Origin: an uncultured Desulfobacterales bacterium
GTDB lineage: Bacteria > Desulfobacterota > Desulfobacteria > Desulfobacterales > JAFDCJ01
DNA: 9,294 nt
Reading direction: 5' to 3'
Assembly (NCBI GenBank): GCA_945787595.1
Contig: CALZJV010000419.1
Coordinates: forward strand, 1 to 9,294
Position numbers and translations under genes: made by a program. This document shows positions 1-7,554 of the stretch, in pieces (within the stretch, counting starts at the first letter, position 1; each line of letters begins with the position of its first letter). The notes beneath the pieces were generated by a model. It did no database searches, had not been told where the DNA came from, and saw nothing but the letters and a program-made list of their open reading frames with translations.

Positions 1-37
1 TATTTTTAAAGAACAAGCCCGCGGAGAAACCCATTTT

Positions 38-490
38 ATGGAGTCCCTTTCCCTGATCAGATTCGATGAGAAAGTCAAGGCCCAAAACTTTGCACTGGAA
101 GACCTGAGCGGCAACAAGGTGCACCTGGAGGATTATCGCGGAAAAGTTATTTTCCTGAATTTTTGGACAACCTGGTGCCCGGCATGTCTTGTGGAAATGC
201 CATCCATGGAGAAGCTCTACAGAGAGTTTAAAAATAAAGACTTTATCATACTGGCGGTAGATATGCAGGAAGATTCGGAAACAGTAAGGAAATTCAAGGC
301 AAAGTTTAAGCTGAGTTTTCCTATCCTTTTGGACACAGATGGTGTCGTTGCCTCATACTATGGAGTCAAGGCCATACCAGCCACATACTTCATTGACCGT
401 ATGGGCTACCTCTATGCTGCTGCCATGGGAGCACGTGACTGGGGCGGCGAGGATGCCTTTCTGCTGATCAAACACCTGTTAGATAAATAA
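38..490 (+). CDS. TlpA/ResA-like thiol-disulfide oxidoreductase (thioredoxin fold), 5' end uncertain
   Basis: A 150-residue thioredoxin-fold protein of the TlpA/ResA/AhpC-TSA type. The redox motif WCPAC is at residues 46-50 (C47, C50). It is preceded by the family's N-terminal part (LEDLSGNKVHLEDYRGKV, about 20-37) and the strand VIFLNFWTTW. The cis-proline loop is KAIPATYFID (P114). Family members reduce or transfer disulfides on exported proteins, often for cytochrome c maturation or metal-site assembly. No signal peptide or membrane helix follows this ATG. A GGAG at 23-26 stands rather far (about 11 nt) from it. The frame stays open to the left edge (IFKEQARGETHF before the Met), so the true start and any export signal may lie outside the window. 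Function as a thiol-disulfide protein is well supported; substrate and location are unknown. Confidence 0.85.
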   Translation: MESLSLIRFDEKVKAQNFALEDLSGNKVHLEDYRGKVIFLNFWTTWCPACLVEMPSMEKLYREFKNKDFIILAVDMQEDSETVRKFKAKFKLSFPILLDTDGVVASYYGVKAIPATYFIDRMGYLYAAAMGARDWGGEDAFLLIKHLLDK

Positions 491-551
491 TCCCGATTGT
501 ATGGGAAGCGATGAACATAATGATTAGCATGAAAATCGTTCGATATTTTTT

Positions 552-833
552 TCAATCTCTATATATCCGCTCAACTTCATGGCCATGAATCACTGTATTA
601 ACTGGATCTATAGCCAGTGGTTTTCCCGAATACTCCCTGGGAATGGTTAAAATGAAGGTGGCGCCCTTACCATACTCGCTTTTAACTTCTATATCACCTC
701 CCATATCGAGTACGCTTTTTCTGCAACTGGCCAGCGCCAGTCCGTGCCCCGTTTCCTTATCGCGGATGTATAACAAAGCTGTGAAAATAATTTCCGCAGA
801 GGTCATCTTTCCTTTCACTCGGTATATTGTCAT
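552..833 (-). pseudogene. Decayed C-terminal fragment of a sensor histidine kinase (HATPase_c end)
   Basis: The 93-codon reading frame contains the recognisable end of a histidine-kinase ATPase domain. ETGHGLALASCRKSVLDMGG (about 27-46) corresponds to the G2 box and following helix. DIEVKSEYGKGATFILTIP (about 47-65) matches the closing strands usually written G-x-I-x-V-x-S-x-x-G-x-G-T-x-F-x-x-x-L-P. The piece upstream, IFTALLYIRDKETG, resembles a mutated F box (normally IF-x-PFFTTK). The phosphoacceptor His region, N box and G1 box are absent: the next minus-strand frame (757-999) shows no kinase motif. No ribosome site precedes the Met at 833. I read it as a relic, not a working 93-residue protein. 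It is distinct from the intact kinase downstream, because strand and C-terminal sequence differ. Confidence 0.6.
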
Positions 834-852
834 AAGGACAGACGGTTTCCGT

Positions 853-877
853 ATCTATTGGGAACCATCCCATAGAT
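853..877. repeat. Hairpin-forming inverted repeat upstream of the sensor kinase
   Basis: ATCTAT(T)GGGA at 853-863 pairs with TCCCATAGAT at 868-877: ten base pairs with one bulged T and a four-base loop. It is the strongest symmetry in the 834-1072 gap. It contains TTGGGAACCAT (858-868), which fits the TTGG-N3-CC pattern also seen twice ahead of the oxidase cluster (8733 and 8754). It lies about 60 bp upstream of the weak TGGCAC element at 924. It could be an activator site for self-regulation of the kinase/regulator pair, or a remnant structure; no binding is shown. Confidence 0.4.
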
Positions 878-923
878 GAAATATAGATCTCACACGTATT
901 CAGATTGACCTTTGACCCTTCAG

Positions 924-939
924 TGGCACAATTTATGAA
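924..939 (+). promoter_or_regulatory. Weak candidate sigma-54 promoter for the sensor kinase gene
   Basis: TGGCACAATTTATGAA has a perfect -24 element (TGGCAC) and the correct 10-nt spacing from GG. The -12 dinucleotide is GA instead of the nearly invariant GC, so activity is doubtful. ZraSR-type operons are often self-activated through sigma-54, which makes the position plausible. Start of transcription would be near 950, giving a leader of about 120 nt. The rest of 834-1072 is AT-rich with no gene. Confidence 0.25.
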
Positions 940-1072
940 TTTAACTGATTGAATAGGAATAATTGCTGATATCAATATGTTAAAAAATCTTGCAATCAAG
1001 ACACTAATTTCTTAGAGTTGATGCAAACTTAGGACTAACTGATTAAAAAGATATTCATTATTAAAAATTATT

Positions 1073-2884
1073 ATGCAGATTTTTCCGATTAAAAAACTGT
1101 ATCTGCCGGCGTTATCCATTGTTGCCGTGGGATTTCTCCTGCTGGTCCTAATCAGCATATCCACCTACCGCAACCTGGATCGCCAGAAAACCATGGCTCT
1201 CAGTTTTCTTCAGCGGCAGGGAGAAAGCCTGATTCTCTCCCTTGAAGCAAGTGCCCGCACAGGGATGAAAACCCTCATGTGGCAGGAAGTGTCCTTGGGC
1301 AGTCTTTTACAGGAAACGGCCAAAGGTAAGGATATCGCATATGTATATATTGTTGATAAGCATGGGACAATCGTCCACAATTCGGATCCATTAAAAGCAG
1401 AGGCTATTGTCGACTGGAAACCCCATATTACCCAAGAAGATCAGATTGACAGCCGGATAAAGAAACTACCCGATAGTAAACAGATATATGAGCTCGCAAA
1501 ATTATTTTCACCTATGTATGAACCTACAATGATGCACCATAGAAATAGCCAGATTGGTTTGGACTCAGGACATATGGCAAGCACTCATTCGCATCGCGGA
1601 GATACCATTATACTTGGTATGAAAATGACGGCTTATGAGCAGGCGCGTCACGCAGATATTCAGCATGCTTTTATTATGGCAGCCATGGCAGCCATCATTT
1701 TAATTCTTGGATCGGGGGCCTTTTTTTTTATTTTTGTTATCCAGAATTACTACCTTGTGGATAAAACCCTGAAACAAACCAAGGATTACACCCGTGAAGT
1801 CGTCGCCAACATGGCCAACGGATTAATAAGCGTAGATTCAGAGGGAAAGATTGTTTCCTTTAACTTATTAGCTCTAGAACTTCTCGGCATAGAGGAGTCA
1901 GAAGCGCATGGTATGGATTTAAGAACATCGATCGACTTTGAAATATCAGACATCCAAAGCACATTGACAGAATGTGTTCCCGTACTTGATTATGAAATCT
2001 ATCATTCGCGCAAAGATGGCGAAATGGTCCCACTGGCTTTAAGTGCGACACCAATTAAAGATGGAAAAGAGGGGTGTGAGGGCGCGGTGATAATGTTGCG
2101 GGATTTGAGAGAAATTAAATTTTTACAGGAGACGGTTAAGCGCTCTGAAAAACTGGCTGCCATCGGAGAACTGGCGGCCGGTGTTGCCCATGAGATTCGT
2201 AACCCTTTGAGCTCGATTCGTGGTTTCGCACAATTTCTGAGACATTCCTTGAAAGATAAACCGCAAGAGAAAGAATATGCCGAAACAATGGTCACCGAAG
2301 TTGACCGCATAAATAGAGTCGTTACCGATCTGCTCACATTTGCACGGCCAATGACGGTTGAAATATCTCCAACGGATATTACAGAACTTATTGAACATTC
2401 CATCCGTTTAGTGGAAGCAGATGCACTAGCGCGTGACGTAAAAATTCAGATGCAAGTTTCAGATCTAACCAAACTTCCATTGGACGCCAATCAAATAACC
2501 CAGGCGCTCTTAAACCTTTTGCTTAATGCGCTGCAAGCATTGCCTCCCAAAGGTAACATTGAGATCGGCGCTGAGTTGGATGCAGCTGAATCACAGCTGT
2601 ATTTATGGGTAAAAGACGATGGCCCCGGTATCCCTCCCAATCAAATACAAAAGATCTTTGATCCCTTTTATACGACCCACGAAAAAGGCACCGGACTTGG
2701 TCTTGCCATTGTCCATAAAATCGCTGAAAACCATAATGGTGAAATTAGAGTAGACAGTCCGCCCAAAGGGATGGCCCGGGGTTGCTGTTTTTCCATTATT
2801 ATACCAATAATCGTCAATGGAATAACAAGAGACAAGTTTAAAAGGACGGAAATCAAAAAGGCTCTGTATAAGGAGAACAAATGA
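1073..2884 (+). CDS. ZraS-like membrane sensor histidine kinase with Met/His-rich periplasmic loop and PAS domain
   Basis: A 603-residue sensor kinase. TM1 is about 11-30 and TM2 about 198-224, bounding a periplasmic sensor domain of about 165 residues. Stretches such as LEASARTGM (57-65) and IVHNSDP (100-106) resemble E. coli ZraS. Just before TM2 the loop is rich in likely metal ligands: M148, M153, M154, H155, H156, H167, M168, H172, H174. A cytoplasmic PAS domain follows (about 238-345). Then come HisKA with phosphoacceptor H373 in [13 protein letters not shown], the N box ([11 protein letters not shown]481/N485), G1 (DDGPGIP, 515-521), the F box ([12 protein letters not shown]) and G2 (GTGLGLA, 539-545). 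It should autophosphorylate and pass phosphate to the regulator encoded next, whose ATG overlaps its TGA (ATGA). The ATG at 1073 has no clear ribosome site; an in-frame TGA at 1040 rules out a much longer start. Metal sensing is inferred from the ligands and the neighbouring cluster. Confidence 0.93.
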   Translation: MQIFPIKKLYLPALSIVAVGFLLLVLISISTYRNLDRQKTMALSFLQRQGESLILSLEASARTGMKTLMWQEVSLGSLLQETAKGKDIAYVYIVDKHGTIVHNSDPLKAEAIVDWKPHITQEDQIDSRIKKLPDSKQIYELAKLFSPMYEPTMMHHRNSQIGLDSGHMASTHSHRGDTIILGMKMTAYEQARHADIQHAFIMAAMAAIILILGSGAFFFIFVIQNYYLVDKTLKQTKDYTREVVANMANGLISVDSEGKIVSFNLLALELLGIEESEAHGMDLRTSIDFEISDIQSTLTECVPVLDYEIYHSRKDGEMVPLALSATPIKDGKEGCEGAVIMLRDLREIKFLQETVKRSEKLAAIGELAAGVAHEIRNPLSSIRGFAQFLRHSLKDKPQEKEYAETMVTEVDRINRVVTDLLTFARPMTVEISPTDITELIEHSIRLVEADALARDVKIQMQVSDLTKLPLDANQITQALLNLLLNALQALPPKGNIEIGAELDAAESQLYLWVKDDGPGIPPNQIQKIFDPFYTTHEKGTGLGLAIVHKIAENHNGEIRVDSPPKGMARGCCFSIIIPIIVNGITRDKFKRTEIKKALYKENK

Positions 2885-3762
2885 AATCAAAAATCCTTGT
2901 GGTCGACGATGAGCGTGCTCATCGACAGATGATCGATGCCGTCCTCTCAGCCGAGGGTTATGAAATTGCGCAAGCTGATAATGGACAGGCAGCTATTGAT
3001 GCTGTCGCAGAAAAATTCTACGATCTGGTCATAATGGATATTCGCATGCCGGAACTTGGCGGAATAGAAGCGCTTAAGAAAATAAAAACGATCAGTCCGG
3101 GAATACCTATCATTCTTATGACCGCTTATGCCTCGGTCGGCACAGCCGTAGATGCCCTCAAATCAGGCGCATCAGATTATTTGACCAAACCGCTGGACAT
3201 CGAAGAGCTTAAGATTCTGGTCGCCAAAACCCTGCGAATCCATCAACTCGAAGAGGAAAATATCTATCTAAAGGAAAGATTGAACGACCGCTTTGATTTT
3301 TCAAACATCATCGGCCAAAGCCCGGCTATGAACAAACTATTTGAAACCATGGCGTTGGTGGCACCCTCTGAAGCCACAGTTCTCATTATTGGTGAAAGCG
3401 GGACAGGCAAGGAACTGATTGCCAACGCTGTTCATCAGAACAGTCCTCGTAAGGACCGGCCCTTTATAAAAGTCAATTGCGCCGCCTTGCCTGAGACACT
3501 TTTAGAGAGCGAGCTGTTCGGTCACGAGAAGGGTTCCTTCACTGGAGCGATAGCTCGTAGACAGGGTCGCTTTCAACTGGCCCACAAATCCTCTATTTTT
3601 TTGGATGAGATCGCTGAAATGGCGCCTGCCACCCAGGCTAAAATTCTGCGGGTACTCCAGGAACGAGAATTTGAACCTTTGGGGAGCACCCAAACGATAA
3701 AAATAGATACCTTGGCGCCGGTCGTTTCCGGGAAGACCTTTACTATCGACTTAATGTGGTGA
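2881..3762 (+). CDS. Sigma-54-dependent response regulator, N-terminal part (receiver + most of AAA+), frame-shifted
   Basis: NtrC/ZraR-type activator, first part. Receiver domain about 1-118 with acidic pocket D9/D10, phosphoacceptor D53 (IMDIRMPE), T81 and K103. The AAA+ domain starts about 142. It shows Walker A GESGTGKE (171-178), the sigma-54 contact loop GSFTGA (218-223, a Ser variant of GAFTGA) and Walker B IFLDE (239-243). Family similarity ends at IKID (273-276), followed by about 17 unrelated residues and a TGA. The sequence that should follow, [14 protein letters not shown], is in another frame from 3720. The reading frame is therefore broken; compared with E. coli ZraR about 40 nt are missing. 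A good ribosome site (AAGGAG) precedes the ATG, which overlaps the kinase stop. The product would lack sensor I, sensor II and the DNA-binding domain, so it should not activate transcription. Confidence 0.88.
   Translation: MKSKILVVDDERAHRQMIDAVLSAEGYEIAQADNGQAAIDAVAEKFYDLVIMDIRMPELGGIEALKKIKTISPGIPIILMTAYASVGTAVDALKSGASDYLTKPLDIEELKILVAKTLRIHQLEEENIYLKERLNDRFDFSNIIGQSPAMNKLFETMALVAPSEATVLIIGESGTGKELIANAVHQNSPRKDRPFIKVNCAALPETLLESELFGHEKGSFTGAIARRQGRFQLAHKSSIFLDEIAEMAPATQAKILRVLQEREFEPLGSTQTIKIDTLAPVVSGKTFTIDLMW
3699..3735 (+). other. Frame break in the sigma-54 activator (apparent ~40-nt loss including sensor I)
   Basis: Before the break, codons read I-K-I-D-T in the frame of 2881. From 3720 they read [12 protein letters not shown] in the frame ending at 4202. 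The family normally has about 17 residues between these points (in ZraR, VRLIAATHRDLAAEVNA), including the sensor I residue; here only 11 nt remain. In the second frame the same bases read N-R-Y-L-G-A-G-R-F, close to the family's N-R-D-L...A-G-R-F. Loss between two copies of a short AATAGATAC-like repeat is therefore a possible mechanism. Real mutation and assembly error cannot be told apart here. Confidence 0.75.
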
Positions 3763-4202
3763 CTCTTGACGTTCCGCCATTGCGTGAGCGGCGTGAGGAT
3801 ATCCCGTATCTGGCGGATTTTTTTCTGAAGCAATATGCAGATAAAAATCGCCGACTCATTAAAGGATTTACCCCAAGGGCAATAGACTTGCTTATGCGCT
3901 GCAATTGGCCTGGAAATGTGCGCGAACTGGAAAATGTCACTGAACGCGCCGTCATCATGTCAAGGGGTGAGGTAATCACTCCTTTGGAATTCCCAAATGA
4001 TTTACAGGAATTAGATGAAGAATTAAAAGATTCGCAAATCAATTTAACCCCGGGTAGATCACTCAAGGAAGTCGAGAAAGCAATGATCCTGAGGACACTG
4101 GAGGAGACCGACGGCAATCGTACCCATGCTGCCAGGATACTGGGAATCACCCGCCGGACGTTGCAACTTAGGCTTAAGGAATACGGCATTAATCCGCCCT
4201 GA
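3756..4202 (+). CDS. Sigma-54-dependent response regulator, C-terminal part (AAA+ end + Fis-type HTH), separated by frameshift
   Basis: Second part of the same activator. In-frame similarity begins before the nominal GTG: from 3720 the codons read [14 protein letters not shown], continuing into [18 protein letters not shown]. Then comes [30 protein letters not shown] in overlapping segments, with the sensor II arginine (R56 counted from 3756). After a linker, a Fis-type helix-turn-helix ([20 protein letters not shown], about 121-140) forms the DNA-binding end. No ribosome site precedes the GTG, so independent translation is unlikely. Joined to the first part, the ancestral protein would be about 450 residues, the normal size for the family. 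It ends 64 bp from the convergently oriented oxidase gene. Confidence 0.85.
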   Translation: MVTLDVPPLRERREDIPYLADFFLKQYADKNRRLIKGFTPRAIDLLMRCNWPGNVRELENVTERAVIMSRGEVITPLEFPNDLQELDEELKDSQINLTPGRSLKEVEKAMILRTLEETDGNRTHAARILGITRRTLQLRLKEYGINPP

Positions 4203-4266
4203 TCTTCGCCCGGATTTGGCTGGCAGATTTTTTTCCCCGCATTTCCAAAAAATAGCACGCTCTTTT

Positions 4267-5529
4267 CTATGCCAGTCGATAGGCCACCGTCCCACTGGGA
4301 TGAACATACCAGCCGGGATCTTTATCATAGGAGCGCAGGTGGTCCCTTACTTTGACCACCGTAAACATTCCACCCATTTCGATATTGCCGAAAGGCCCCT
4401 TGCCCATCATCATTGGCAGAGTATTTTTGGGTCCGGTCATATGGTCAACATGCTCGGCATGCTCTGCCATTCCCTTTTCGCCCATCGCCATGTACCCGGG
4501 AAGCATTGCCTGTATTTTTGCTTCCAGGCCTTTTTGATTAACCCCCAGTGTGTTGGGCACATCATGGCCCATGGGGTTCATGGTATGATGGGATTTATGA
4601 CAATGAAAGGCCCAGTCCCCCGGGGCATCGGCTATGAACTCAACATCGCGGGTGGATCCCACCGGCACAAGAACGGTGGTTTCCGGCCACTGACCGGCCT
4701 CAGAGATCTTACCACCGTCAGTGGCGGTAATGCGAAACGCATGCCCGTGGATATGGATCGGGTGCTCGTCCATACTCAAGTTGGCAATCCGTATGCGCAC
4801 GCGATCTCCGGTTTTAACCACCAGATGATCGATGGCGGGAAACACTTTGCTGTTAAAACTGAATATGTTGAAATCCAGCATTATCGCCGGGTCCGGCCGA
4901 TAGGTTCCAGGATGAATGGCCCATTCGTGCAGCATGATCGCAAAATCGCGGTCAATCTTCGGATCTTCAGGCTTCTTCGGATGAACTATGAACATCCCCA
5001 TCATGCCAACCGCCAGTTGAACCATCTCATCGGCGTGGGGATGATACATGAACGTCCCATGCTGACGCAATGTGAATTCATAGCCATATGTTTCTCCGGG
5101 TTTGATGTGCGGTTGATTTAACCCACCGACCCCATCCATGCCGTTGGGTAAAAAGATACCGTGCCAGTGGATGGTGGTGTGCTCCGGCAGTTTATTGGTT
5201 ACCAGAATCCGCAGGCGATCCCCTTCCACGACCTCTATAGTCGGACCGGGGGTCTGACCGTTATAGCCCCAGCACTTGACTGTCATTCCGGGACCAAATT
5301 CCCTTTCTATCGGCTCGGCGATCAAATGAAATTCTTTGACACCATTTTTCATTTTATAGGGCAATGTACTGCCATTGGGGGTCGCCACCGGGGTGAAGGG
5401 TATATTTTTTTTCTCACTTTTTCGGTGGCCGCCGGTCGAATGGCTGGTTTGCGCACGTGCGGTTTTGAACCAGGAGCCGCCGGCCAGTGCCGTTAAAGCG
5501 GAAACGATCATTTGACGTCGGGTAAGCAT
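4267..5529 (-). CDS. Tat-exported two-domain multicopper oxidase with Met/His-rich C-terminus
   Basis: A 420-residue multicopper oxidase, probably periplasmic. The N-terminus MLTRRQM-IVSALTALAGG is a twin-arginine signal, with likely cleavage after TARA (26). All four copper-ligand motifs are present: HWHG (121-124), HPH (163-165), HPIHIHGH (256-263) and HCHKSHH (309-315). Type 1 ligands are H256, C310, H315 and M320. Only about 90 residues separate the second and third motifs, too few for the middle domain of CueO/CopA-like enzymes. Domain 1 has no Cys in its HPH site, so this is a two-domain enzyme with the type 1 copper in domain 2. The segment after it (about 340-390) is rich in Met and His (MGEKGMAEHAEHVDHM, MMMGKG), as in enzymes oxidising Cu(I). 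AAGGAG stands 8 nt before the ATG. Last gene of the cluster, 11 nt after the TolC gene. Likely role: oxidation of Cu(I) or another metal; substrate untested. Confidence 0.93.
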   Translation of the reverse strand: MLTRRQMIVSALTALAGGSWFKTARAQTSHSTGGHRKSEKKNIPFTPVATPNGSTLPYKMKNGVKEFHLIAEPIEREFGPGMTVKCWGYNGQTPGPTIEVVEGDRLRILVTNKLPEHTTIHWHGIFLPNGMDGVGGLNQPHIKPGETYGYEFTLRQHGTFMYHPHADEMVQLAVGMMGMFIVHPKKPEDPKIDRDFAIMLHEWAIHPGTYRPDPAIMLDFNIFSFNSKVFPAIDHLVVKTGDRVRIRIANLSMDEHPIHIHGHAFRITATDGGKISEAGQWPETTVLVPVGSTRDVEFIADAPGDWAFHCHKSHHTMNPMGHDVPNTLGVNQKGLEAKIQAMLPGYMAMGEKGMAEHAEHVDHMTGPKNTLPMMMGKGPFGNIEMGGMFTVVKVRDHLRSYDKDPGWYVHPSGTVAYRLA

Positions 5530-5540
5530 GGTAGTGCTCC

Positions 5541-7043
5541 TTATTCTTTATCCTGTTTTCCCAGGATTTTATTTTGCGAACTGATACCGGATAAAGACTC
5601 ACTTAAGGGATCAGGAAGACTTTTCATGGATTTCTGCGATTTATCATGAGAATGCTCGTCTTTATCCATTTGGTCGAGAGGCGGTAGCCGGCCACCGACA
5701 ACGCGCTGAATCTGTGCCCGCGTTATCCAGTAGTCGCGTACCGTCTCAATATATTTCTGATAGTTATCAAATTCATTTTGCCTGGCAATTAGCAAATCAA
5801 ATACGCCGGTTAGCATATAGTTGTATTCCTGCAAAGTTAAATAAACGATGCGCTCCTGCAGGGGAAGTATTACCTCTTTATAATGCTCAACTAAATGGCG
5901 ATGCATCATCAACCGCCTGCGCAATGAGCGAACCTCAGATCGAATATCTACGGCTTGCGCAGCCAACCGTTTCTGGCTCTGTCGAAACCGGGCTTCCAGC
6001 CTTGCTATGTCGGCCTGGCGCTGATTGAAAATGGGCAACTCCAATGTCAGCGAAGGTCCGGTAACCCATTGGCCGTCCGTGTCGCGCTCGGTGCTGATTC
6101 CAACGTCAGCTTTTCCAATCCACCGCCAATCCAATGTAATCCCCAGGGCCTGGGCCAGCACTTCTACCTCCTGGCGGATGGATGCAAGGTCCAAACGATT
6201 TTTGATTGCCAAAGATTCCAGATGTTCCAGGCCAATTTCTTGAGCCGGCATATCCGGCAGTTGATGGGGTATTTTCAATTTCGTCTGAACACCCCATAAT
6301 CCCATCAAACGGATCAATTGCTCTCGGGATTCAGCGACTAACGTAACACTTTCGGCTTGAGCTATTCTAACCTGTTCGTAATGCCCCTGTTCGCTAGCCA
6401 GGTGCAGATCGCTGATATTGCCTGCCAAGTGCATACGGCGGGCCATTTCATAGGAAGCCGCGGCGGCCTCGGTAATATGCTGCTGCATTTGTTTGATTTG
6501 TGTTGCGCCAATTGCCTGGTAAAATACTGCTCTTACATCGGCGGCCAACTTGAGTACCTCATCGGCCACCCTCAGCTTAACCTTTTCGAATTGCATGGCG
6601 GCCAGCTTTTTACGTGCCGGTAGCATCAGGATGTTGAGAAAATTTTGGGTGACCTCGAATTCAAGGTTAGTCATGCTCGGTGATTTATCCGGAAACCGCG
6701 CCTGTCCAAAAAAGACCGGATTTTCTAGCAGGCCGGCTTCGACAACATCTGCCTGGGTGACACCGAGGTCCTCATAGATCGCCTGAAGATTCTGGTTGTT
6801 CAGCAAGGCAATCTGGACCGCCGCATCGACGTTCAATTCATTTTTAAGCAAGTCATCGAGTGCCCGGGAAATCTGCTCGTCAGCTGTTGAGCCACGATTC
6901 CAATGCAGCCGGTAATCGATTCTCCGGTGGACCAATTTTTGTACATCACCAAAACCGGCTTCTTTGGGAACTTGGGCACACCCGGCAATCACAAGTATAA
7001 GCAGGGGTAGGATAACTGTTGGAATATGAACGGATCGGCTCAT
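5541..7043 (-). CDS. TolC/CusC-family outer-membrane efflux lipoprotein
   Basis: About 500 residues, normal for outer-membrane factors. The N-terminus is a lipoprotein signal with lipobox VIAGC (Cys at residue 22 from the ATG), as in CusC-type members. Two outer-membrane-efflux repeats follow: the first holds AVQIALLNNQNLQAIYEDLG, QADVVEAGLLENPVF and a long alpha-helical stretch; the second holds LASIRQEVEVLAQALG and the helices around LEARFRQSQKRLAAQ. The C-terminal tail has a small His cluster (DEHSHDK). It should form a trimeric channel spanning the outer membrane. Start: a TTG at 7046 and an ATG at 7043 are adjacent; AGGAG at 7056-7052 is 8 nt from the ATG, so ATG is preferred. That ATG overlaps the TGA of the lipoprotein gene upstream, implying coupled translation. 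No inner-membrane pump or adaptor gene accompanies it here, so its partner is unknown. Confidence 0.93.
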   Translation of the reverse strand: MSRSVHIPTVILPLLILVIAGCAQVPKEAGFGDVQKLVHRRIDYRLHWNRGSTADEQISRALDDLLKNELNVDAAVQIALLNNQNLQAIYEDLGVTQADVVEAGLLENPVFFGQARFPDKSPSMTNLEFEVTQNFLNILMLPARKKLAAMQFEKVKLRVADEVLKLAADVRAVFYQAIGATQIKQMQQHITEAAAASYEMARRMHLAGNISDLHLASEQGHYEQVRIAQAESVTLVAESREQLIRLMGLWGVQTKLKIPHQLPDMPAQEIGLEHLESLAIKNRLDLASIRQEVEVLAQALGITLDWRWIGKADVGISTERDTDGQWVTGPSLTLELPIFNQRQADIARLEARFRQSQKRLAAQAVDIRSEVRSLRRRLMMHRHLVEHYKEVILPLQERIVYLTLQEYNYMLTGVFDLLIARQNEFDNYQKYIETVRDYWITRAQIQRVVGGRLPPLDQMDKDEHSHDKSQKSMKSLPDPLSESLSGISSQNKILGKQDKE

Positions 7044-7390
7044 CAATTGTGCTCCTGATGCTGGTGATCAGATTTTTCTGTTTCAGCTCCAGTGGAATTT
7101 TCCGGAGCCTTAAGGTCTTTATTAAGCATTGGCTTCATTTTATGTGTAGGGCTGTTCTCACTCCCTGGTAGTGGCATAGAATGGCCATCGGTAATTTTCA
7201 TTTCATTGATCGACATTTTCTCTTGAAAAGGATTTGGTGTCATTGTGTAGACCGCTTCCACCGCATCAGGATATGCCGGATGGTTTGCGGGCAAATGTGT
7301 CGGCACCGAGTCGCTGGCACAACTCATAATGAACAGCACGGCGCCAATTATAAAAATTTTTCCGTAAACGCTTATACTTGCATTTTGCAT
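7043..7390 (-). CDS. Small Met/His-containing lipoprotein of unknown function
   Basis: The start chosen is the ATG at 7390 (MQNASIS...), which has AAGGAT 8 nt upstream; the frame can be extended to 7501, but no export signal or ribosome site supports that. The 115-residue product has a lipoprotein signal with lipobox FIMSC (Cys24). A short motif THLPANHPAYPDAVEA follows, then a low-complexity, probably disordered tail. The tail carries Met and His residues (MSINEMKITDGHSMPLP, HKMKPM) and ends HQHQEHN. I do not know a named family; similar short HPAxPxA-containing lipoproteins accompany outer-membrane efflux genes in metal-resistance clusters, from memory. Its stop overlaps the next start. Likely periplasmic-facing and metal-binding, by inference. 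The 164-bp gap before it (7391-7554) holds an imperfect inverted repeat (AGTTGCC/GGCACAACT near 7446-7465) and no convincing promoter. Confidence 0.75.
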   Translation of the reverse strand: MQNASISVYGKIFIIGAVLFIMSCASDSVPTHLPANHPAYPDAVEAVYTMTPNPFQEKMSINEMKITDGHSMPLPGSENSPTHKMKPMLNKDLKAPENSTGAETEKSDHQHQEHN

Positions 7391-7554
7391 AGCTACCATC
7401 CTTTTAATTTTTTTAAAAATTTTGCATTTTATTTTACAGAAATTCAGTTGCCTGATGGCACAACTAACTGTCCCAAGCAAATCGAAAATTGTGCTATCCA
7501 CCCTTAACGCGCCAAATTAGTGCTAAATTTTTGCGCATATAATCAGCCGAGTTT

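Noticed and set aside
533..553. Short ATCG/CGAT symmetry with T7 after the thioredoxin gene
   Set aside because: Stem is only 3-4 bp with a tiny loop; not a convincing terminator.
757..999. Minus-strand 80-codon frame upstream of the kinase relic
   Set aside because: No kinase motif, signal or ribosome site; nothing supports a gene.
2480..2490. TTGGACGCCAA palindrome inside the kinase gene
   Set aside because: Fits the proposed activator box but is in coding sequence (PLDAN); treated as chance, and it limits how much weight the TTGG-N3-CC pattern can bear.
4191..4234. AATCCG/CGGATT inverted repeat across the activator stop, followed by a T run
   Set aside because: Six-base stem, 14-base loop, and the T run begins 12 nt after the stem; too poor to call a terminator.
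4126..5121. Long plus-strand open frame (331 codons) opposite the multicopper oxidase
   Set aside because: It is the antisense shadow of the oxidase: no family motifs, no ribosome site, and the minus strand encodes four perfect copper-ligand motifs.
7533..7549. Possible second -24/-12 element (minus strand, CGGCTGATTATATGC) after the four-helix protein gene
   Set aside because: GG-N10-GC spacing is right but the -24 block matches only about half the consensus, and it lies 145 bp from the next start with no boxes upstream.
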